Part shown: piece after piece, positions 58,701 to 64,000 of the stretch
Layout: each line of letters begins with the position of its first letter
How positions within the stretch are numbered: the first letter of the stretch is position 1
Assembly: GCF_001411555.2 (NCBI RefSeq)
Contig: NC_049907.1
Coordinates: 36,601,866-36,665,865, forward strand
From: Juglans regia
Lineage: Eukaryota > Streptophyta > Magnoliopsida > Fagales > Juglandaceae
Direction of reading: 5' to 3'
Length of the DNA stretch: 64,000 nucleotides
Program-made: the position numbers and the translations under genes
Notes under the pieces: generated by a model
Databases searched by the model: none
Told to the model about the DNA's origin: nothing
The model's input: the letters and a program-made list of their open reading frames with translations, nothing else

Positions 58701-59297
58701 GGAAGTTGTTTGATAACCATTAACCAGTCTTTTAAATGCTTGTATTAAATAGCATCATTGAAGCGATTATCCATGATTTCAAAGTATCAGGGGCTTGCAG
58801 CGATGAGCTTTAGAAGAACGTAGTGATGTGCCTTGAGGTCTCTGATTAGCATGCCTGAGATACGTTTATTTATTTATTTTTGTTGTTCCATCCCTGGAAC
58901 AAGAAAAAAAAAGACTGGATGTTTGGTGAACTGCAAGAGATGGGGGAATTGCTTTTTAAAACCTATTATATTTAATGCTTCAGATTTTAGAGTGGTGTAT
59001 TTCAATGGAAGTGAAGCTGCCAGTTTGTTTAAAGCCAATACATTAGAGGGAGGATGTTGAGATCTTGTGCATGTCAAAATTATATTTTGCTTTCACGCTG
59101 TACTGGTCCATAGCTGGGTTAAATCTTTTCTGATGGAACATCAATCTGTCAGTCATTTATTTTCATATTTTTAATCCTGTGGATGATCATCTGAATGCAG
59201 AATTCGGCACGGTGATACAAGTGTGTCCACGGGGAGTTGGGATGCAGAAAGACCGCTTCTCAATGGTCTTCTGCTCCAAGCTCGTACATCCAGCTGA
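46732..59297 (+). CDS. CLC-d: Chloride channel/transporter CLC-d
   Basis: Exons: 46732-46908, 47000-47072, 47863-48084, 48166-48212, 48297-48395, 50872-50946, 51257-51345, 51853-51993, 52072-52142, 52220-52299, 52425-52574, 53016-53075, 53171-53245, 55696-55847, 56496-56631, 56702-56830, 57523-57600, 57693-57748, 57851-57937, 58019-58175, 58255-58356, 58484-58530, 59201-59297; 799 residues, against about 792 in Arabidopsis CLC-d. It moves chloride across Golgi/trans-Golgi membranes and helps set luminal pH. The start MLSNHLQNG is the family start. GSGIPE (146-151) has Ser, which favours chloride over the nitrate-type GPGIPE. GKEGP carries the gating Glu190. FALEEVTSW carries the likely proton Glu257. 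MYGNYVN and [12 protein letters not shown] follow. Two cytosolic CBS domains start near 593 and 719. A 2.4-kb and another 2.4-kb intron hold LINE remains. The 78-bp intron 51994-52071 and the last donor (58531) are discussed under findings. Confidence 0.96.
47343..47385. repeat. (CA)n(TA)n microsatellite
   Basis: Compound dinucleotide repeat in the second CLC-d intron. Confidence 0.92.
49455..50160 (+). mobile_element. L1-type LINE remnant: endonuclease-distal and C-terminal parts
   Basis: Pieces of the C-terminal half of a plant L1 reverse transcriptase can be read in shifting frames: [11 protein letters not shown] and [10 protein letters not shown] (about 49480-49580), then [18 protein letters not shown] and [14 protein letters not shown] (about 49910-50020). 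A typical LINE tail follows (GAATAAAACTTCTTGATTACCTATAAAA, described by its position 50122-50149). The zinc-binding domain expected between the two parts is missing here. It lies in the 2.4-kb CLC-d intron, sense to the gene. Confidence 0.7.
50160..50643 (+). mobile_element. L1-type LINE remnant: zf-RVT domain piece
   Basis: Encodes a decayed reverse-transcriptase zinc-binding domain: [21 protein letters not shown], then [26 protein letters not shown] and ALWSDFF (about 50165-50375), followed by a frameshifted C-terminus and a LINE-like tail (CTTGTATACTTCCTATATAC, 50615-50634). It follows directly after another LINE 3' end, so a second insertion or a rearrangement is involved. Confidence 0.68.
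51478..51708 (+). mobile_element. tRNA-derived SINE, copy 3 (CLC-d intron)
   Basis: Head TTTGGCTCAAGTGATAAGG (A box) and GGTTTGAGTCCC (B box). Flanked by a perfect 12-bp target duplication AGTATGGTTCAA (51466-51477 and 51709-51720). The first about 115 bp parallel SINE copies 1 and 2, but the tail (from about 51595) does not. Located in the intron between CLC-d exons 51257-51345 and 51853-51993. Confidence 0.85.
51994..52071 (+). other. 78-bp in-frame CLC-d intron (possible exitron)
   Basis: GA|GTTAGC ... CCCAG|TGG. Removing it joins WDTS to DGQEDY, exactly the family sequence (WDVSDGQDDY in Arabidopsis). Its length is a multiple of three and it has no in-frame stop, so retention would insert 26 residues in a loop between membrane helices. 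Confidence 0.75.
53282..55110 (-). mobile_element. Non-autonomous LINE derivative with ORF1-like region
   Basis: Minus-strand element. A 3' A-tail (T run 53282-53300 on plus) follows a LINE-like end (reading ATTAATAAATTTTTACTTAT on minus). Upstream on minus lie an ORF1-like region: 55104-54775 encodes [19 protein letters not shown] and [15 protein letters not shown], resembling the N-terminal part of plant LINE ORF1 (DUF4283 type), and 54326-53994 is a further open piece. Stops and frameshifts separate them. No reverse transcriptase is present between, so this is an internally deleted copy. It sits antisense in the CLC-d intron 53246-55695. The 5' end is approximate. Confidence 0.62.
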
Positions 59298-60183
59298 TGT
59301 TGCCGTCCAGCCGTCCTGGATTACATAATTTTGTGTTTATCCCTGAAATCTAATTGTTTCTCCCATTTTGTCTTTACAAATATATCATGAAGCGTGTAGG
59401 TCTAGAATTGTTAATTGATTATTCTTCCCTAGGATTAATGGATCACACACCTATCTGAATTTTGTATCATATACAACCGAGAAGGATGATGACTTGGCAG
59501 ATTAGTTGAGCAAGCTCTTTTCATGATTAAAATAACATTATATACTAATTGAGCTACGGTGGAACTAGAGAGTGAGCGAGGGAGGGGTTAAAATAAAGGT
59601 CGTGGGTTCTTTTCATGGGTTGCTAGGTTTTGCTCCTCCTTGCCCATCAATCAACAGAGGCCTTCTATTGTTGGAGTTCCTTTCTTTGATGATGTGTTAC
59701 AAACCAGAATAAGTAAACCGTTCACCCATTGCAGGGTAATTGAAACAGTTTATATGGACAGTGGATAACGAAGACTTCAAAATAGGTGGAAGTAGGTAGG
59801 AGTTATGTGCCCTTTGTGAATGGTGAAATGGTTAAGGGGTCTTGATAGTTGATACTGTAGAATGGTATTATTTCCTTTGCTTTATTGAACCATTAAATTA
59901 GAATTGGAAGGAAGTTTCTAATGGGATATTCAATCGGAAAGCCTAGTTGCCGCAATTAAAAACTTCAAAACCTTGTGAATCTCTGTATAACATCATATTA
60001 CAAGGGATACTGGTATCATGTCTTAGTCCAGAAAGACAAGAATTACAATTATGGGAAATTTGTAACACGTTTATGTATGATCTAATTAATGATCAATGAG
60101 TATCAATATTTACCACACTCTAAATTATTCCCTCGCAAGTCCCAAAACAATGAAATTCTTGGAGATTCCACAAAAAACCTTGA
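59298..60183. other. Convergent intergenic region (CLC-d / phytocyanin)
   Basis: 3' ends of two convergent genes face each other across about 0.9 kb. It should hold both 3' UTRs. No further gene is seen. Confidence 0.5.
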
Positions 60184-61600
60184 TTAAGCATATCCACACA
60201 CAAAATGAGCAAAAAATGCCATAGCCAACCCAAGCAAACCAAAACCACCCTCCAAAACATTCCACGGAGCAGCCTTGCTTGGAGAAGGAACAGGCACGCC
60301 AGTGGCAGGGGCTATAGGAGATACTGATGCAGACGGAGTTGGAGCAGGCGAAAGATTGTGAGGCATAACATTGATATCAACCTTCTGACCAGCTTGGCAA
60401 TGACCGGGGACGCCACAGAAGAAGAAGTGGTGACCTTTACTGGTGATAGTAATTGAGTCATTTCCGGTGGTGAAGGTGTCCAAAGGGATTGAAACATTGC
60501 ACGTCTTGTACATTGCGTGCGTTACTCGCATCACGTTGTGAAACTGAGCGTTGTACTCGAAAACTGTCACAACATTAACCATATAAATAAGATAAACACC
60601 GTTGTATATAAACAGTCAGTAGCTCAAAATTTCTTTGACAATACCAAGAATTTAGCTTTTAGCAAAAACGAAGGCTAGCTTTTTCTAATATCTCCTTTAT
60701 ATCTTCATTCATTGTACCAAATGCACAAAGTGGATGTGGTACCCTACCAAATATGCATTGAATTTCAAAGTGTGAGCACTTATCATGAAAGCGCGCATGA
60801 GTTGATGGAAAAGAGTGAGTGCATATGGGGCGCCAAAACACCATACATCATGGCCGACCAAATCATGAAACCTCCACGTACGGAAAGTTTATTTTTATCG
60901 CGTATAGCCATTTGGGTGTTTGAATGGTGTCAATCATAATGCACTCAATGGCATAATGCTACTTTCCTCCATTGGCACAAAGAAGGAAAGCAGTTGTTGC
61001 CAGACAATGCCTACACCCATTATATTCAAGGCAATGTCTGGGGGGCACCTATTTGGAGATAAATACTGTATCAGGTTCCTTAAAAAACCCAAACAAAACA
61101 GAGAGGCAACGCTTTTGCTTCTGGTCCTGTGTACATTAATTGCCTATTTTTATCTATTTATTCATAGAAGCAAGTTGCTTTTTTTTTTAAACTTGAATCT
61201 GCTGCCCCCATAGAACAATTACTGAGCAAGACAGAATTTCACAGAGCCCATTTGAGAAGAATCAGGAAGTAGACTCACACATTAGAGCATAACTTTGACA
61301 TAATTAGAACTAAATGAGCATCCAAGTAAAGGGGAATTACGATCACAGAAGCAAAACCCAGTACTACTCACAAAGTACAGAGTACCCAAAATGAAATTGA
61401 AGTAGACAATTTGATTATGAACAAATCTTACTGATAATGTCACCAACTCGAAAGGTCTTAGCAGCAGCCCACTGCTTGTAGTCCACATTTCCAATGGTGG
61501 TCCAACCTGCAGAGTCCCCAACCTTGTGCACAGCTGCATCGGAAACATGCACCACAGCCATCGCCATGAGCACAACTACTGCACTCTCCAGCAAAGACAT
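60184..61600 (-). CDS. Stellacyanin/mavicyanin-type phytocyanin, GPI-anchored
   Basis: Two exons on minus: 61600-61432 and 60563-60184, joined across an 868-bp GT-AG intron; 182 residues. Phytocyanins are small blue copper proteins at the outer face of the plasma membrane and in the cell wall, thought to carry electrons; individual functions are mostly unknown. Residues 1 to about 22 form a signal peptide ([16 protein letters not shown]). The copper site is complete: His65 (FHNVM), Cys106 ([10 protein letters not shown]), His111 and axial Gln116 (CQAGQ). Gln as axial ligand is the stellacyanin/mavicyanin form; uclacyanins and plantacyanins have Met. Cys78 and Cys112 form the expected disulfide. 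A Pro/Ser/Ala-rich stretch (about 125-160) looks like an arabinogalactan attachment region, and the hydrophobic C-terminus ([13 protein letters not shown]) like a GPI signal. The intron position within the copper domain is usual for the family. Confidence 0.93.
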
Positions 61601-61682
61601 GGCCTGTGGAAGCTGGAAGGAACCAAATATGTTTGTTTTTGGATGGGTTGAGAGAATTGGAGAGGCTGTCTGTGTAGGACCT

Positions 61683-61691
61683 CTTATAAAT
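61683..61691 (-). promoter_or_regulatory. Putative TATA box of the phytocyanin gene
   Basis: ATTTATAAG on the minus strand, about 85 bp before the ATG, a usual distance for a plant TATA box with a short leader. Confidence 0.5.
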
Positions 61692-61729
61692 CTTTTGGAC
61701 TTGCATAGCTTTTGAAGTGGCGGTTGGAG

Positions 61730-63104
61730 CTTGATCAGAAAAGTGCGTTTGGTGCTGTACTGTTATTTTTTAAATTAACAAGAAGCACCCTCGAACTAAA
61801 ATTAGAGAAAGAATAATAAAGAGAAATGATGGTCGTGAATGTGCAAATGTTATGTAATTATTTAAAAAAAAGTAAATAAATATAAGATTTACATAAAAAA
61901 AAAATTTAATTTTTTAATAGTGAATTTCACTCTTTTACGAAGCGACTACACGGTACTTACGCACTCCATTATTATATGTAGCATTATTACTCTTTAAATA
62001 AGTGTTAGTAATAATAGAATACTTAGAAATCAGGTCCCATATTGTTAATTTCCACTTTAATTTTACCGCTTAGATAACTACAAAACAAATAAAAAAACAA
62101 AAAAAAAAATGATTGAAATGAAGCATCGACGATCGGAACTATGGCATTGATTGTTGCCTTCACTTTGAAGGCCATGTTTGAGGGACTTGAAAGGAAAGAA
62201 TGTTTTGGGGGTAATTGGTGTGGTAGGGTGTGGATTTATCTTCAATAGAATTTGAGAACCATGATCATGGCATTGCCTAACCCCAATAATTTCATTTTGG
62301 TTGGGATCTTATTGCTTTGTACAAGGGAGAAGTATAGACTTAATCTTAAAGAGAATTCCAATTGCCATTTGATTATTAGCATTTACTTTTTCAATTTATA
62401 TATTCATTAATTTCAATCTGGTATAGGTTCATACGCTTGCTCCTCAAAAGGCATAGTAATGTATTTAAACCGTATAAATATGTTTGTTGGATATGATTTT
62501 TATGTATTTGGGTACTTGCATGGGTTAACAATTGCAGGCATCTGAGTCCTTCTTCAAAAAGGCTTAGAGATGTTGATCCCCTTGTTGGGATGATGATGAT
62601 ATTGGTCCTCTCTCCTCTCTGGTGAGGGATATCCAGAGATGGCATGAGTTCTCACTCAACCCCATAAGAAAAAAGAAGGCTAAGATATCTTATCATATCA
62701 TAACATGAGTAAGAGGCCGTGAAAAGAACATGAGCTGCAACTCATAAAAGGAAAAGATCATCGAAGAGAAGTTTGGGAGTACAAGGTTCTTTCAATGATG
62801 CAACAACTCAAGGTTACATTAAAAATTTTGTTTATAAGAGTTGTCGGCCAATATTCACCATGTTCAGTGGTAATTAATAAGAATTCGCACGCTTGGGGTG
62901 CTATACAACAAAGATATAAACACTGCATCTTCAATCATGGCCTTCCTAATGAACCCAAAAATACAAGCATAAAGACATCAAAATAAGAAAAGAAACTAAT
63001 CAACCATCCGTACACTGGTAATAAGTTTCTACCTATTTAGTATCCAGTGTCGATGTTCTTGTATGGTAAGTTTCCCCACTAATTCCAAGTAGACTTGGTG
63101 TAGT
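61730..63104. other. Intergenic DNA between phytocyanin and hexose transporter
   Basis: Holds the phytocyanin promoter and the 3' flank of the transporter gene. Short ORFs (62391-62645, 62795-62986) show no family features. Confidence 0.45.
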
Positions 63105-64000
63105 TTACAGCTGAGAAGAAGGATCAAATCCATTATCATGACCAATTTTTTTGGCACCATTAGTAATAGCTCCTCCATCCTCATGGTCATCCATAAATCT
63201 CTTCCAATACCAGTGCTTCTTCCACACTCTCTCAGTCATCTCTTCAATGGGGATATTCTTTGTCTCCGGGAGAAGAAACAGCACGAACAATGACATGATA
63301 AGAACCCAGCCAGAGAAGAACAAGAAGATGCCATACTTGAAATGGCAGAGCATTGAGAGGAAGGCCTGTGCTATGACAAAAGTGAAAAGCAAGTTGATAC
63401 AGACAGTCACACTCTGCCCTGCAGAGCGAGTCTCCAGTGGAAATGTCTCACTTGGGATCAGCCACCCTAGAGGTCCCCAAGACCATGCAAAAGCCGATAC
63501 AAAAGTGCAAACCATGATAACCACAAGGACTGCAAAACCTTTTTGGAGGTCATCAGAGTGATCCTTAAGCTTAATTCCTAGAATGATTGCTATCACCACT
63601 TGTGACAGGAACATCTGGACACCAGCCTCTAACAAGAGCAAGCGACGGCCAACTTTGTCCACTGAGTAGACGGATACAAGAGTGGAGAGGACATTAACAG
63701 CTCCTGTTATGACAGATGAGTAGAGGGAAGCATCACTGCCAAATCCCAGGGTGCTGAATAGGACTGGAGCATAAAACATGATTGCGTTGATGCCAGTGAA
63801 TTGTTGGAAGATCTGTCACAAACATTCAATTCAAACCAGAGAACATCAGGATAAATTAGTATAATTTATGGGAGTATACACGTACGTGTATAGAACAGAG
63901 TGAAGGATGCTGACCTGCAAGGCTGACGCAATGATAAGTTGGGGCCTATTCCTCCGCTTAAGGAGATTCCTGAAGGGGTGCTTCACTTCTTTAGCCACAC
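63105..64000 (-). CDS. STP13: Hexose/H+ symporter, STP13 type (3' part only)
   Basis: Partial gene on minus, cut by the window edge. The last exon is 63812-63105 and the preceding exon runs from the edge to 63915 ([20 protein letters not shown]...IASALQ); the intron between is 102 bp, GT-AG. STP proteins import hexoses with protons across the plasma membrane; Arabidopsis STP13 is linked to defence and stress. Visible: [18 protein letters not shown] (sugar-binding helix 7), SVDKVGRR (the second sugar-transporter signature), [19 protein letters not shown] (helix 10 and following loop) and [11 protein letters not shown] (third signature). About six C-terminal membrane segments are present. The C-terminus NGFDPSSQL is like STP13. 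The frame is intact. The N-terminal half is outside the window. Confidence 0.92.

Noticed and set aside
1..64000. CRISPR array, prokaryotic operon or other bacterial system
   Set aside because: There are no regularly spaced repeats, and all real genes are plant genes with spliceosomal introns.
1..64000. tRNA genes
   Set aside because: The only A-box/B-box pairs I noticed belong to SINEs that cannot fold into a cloverleaf with an acceptor stem; small RNA genes could still be missed by eye.

Overview
The window is nuclear DNA of a dicotyledonous plant. It has intron-rich genes with GT-AG (and two GC-AG) splice sites, AT-rich intergenic DNA, and many plant-type transposons. The proteins match rosid and Arabidopsis families closely. 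The abundance of one Tourist-like MITE, together with the style of the LINE and SINE copies, reminds me of woody Fagales such as walnut or pecan, but that is an impression and not a demonstrated identification.

Layout. 1-3942: the 3' two thirds of a decayed Ty1/copia retrotransposon. 3943-9716: gene-free AT-rich DNA with microsatellites, a tandem duplication and a non-autonomous hAT-like element. 9717-10730 (-): intronless BKI1/MAKR-type membrane-associated inhibitor of the brassinosteroid receptor. 10731-16400: intergenic, with a textbook 635-bp non-autonomous hAT element and a Gypsy-type solo LTR. 16400-25547 (+): a cyclin T gene (P-TEFb cyclin) with a 5.3-kb intron full of insertions. 25548-30268: intergenic, with an LTR-like remnant and an unexplained GC-rich island. 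30269-43634 (+): a complete 23-exon peroxisomal long-chain acyl-CoA synthetase (LACS6 type, PTS2 signal). 46732-59297 (+): a complete 23-exon CLC-d chloride channel/transporter of the Golgi/trans-Golgi network. 60184-61600 (-): a two-exon stellacyanin/mavicyanin-type phytocyanin. 63105-64000 (-): the last exons of a hexose/proton symporter (STP13 type), cut by the window edge.

The genes do not form a pathway; this is an ordinary collinear stretch of a plant chromosome. I rebuilt the three large genes exon by exon. Each spliced coding sequence stays in frame from ATG to stop (375, 694 and 799 codons), which supports the models. I found no previously undescribed system. The most informative observations are: a local burst of about eight Tourist-like MITEs with TAA/TTA (once TGA) target duplications; three non-autonomous hAT-like elements that share one architecture (arrays of short CG-rich repeats just inside the termini) but use different repeat words; SINEs with a shared tRNA-like head but different tails; a 78-bp CLC-d intron that can be retained in frame; a competing donor site in the last CLC-d intron; two GC-AG introns in LACS6; and a Gly-to-Cys change in a conserved LACS motif.
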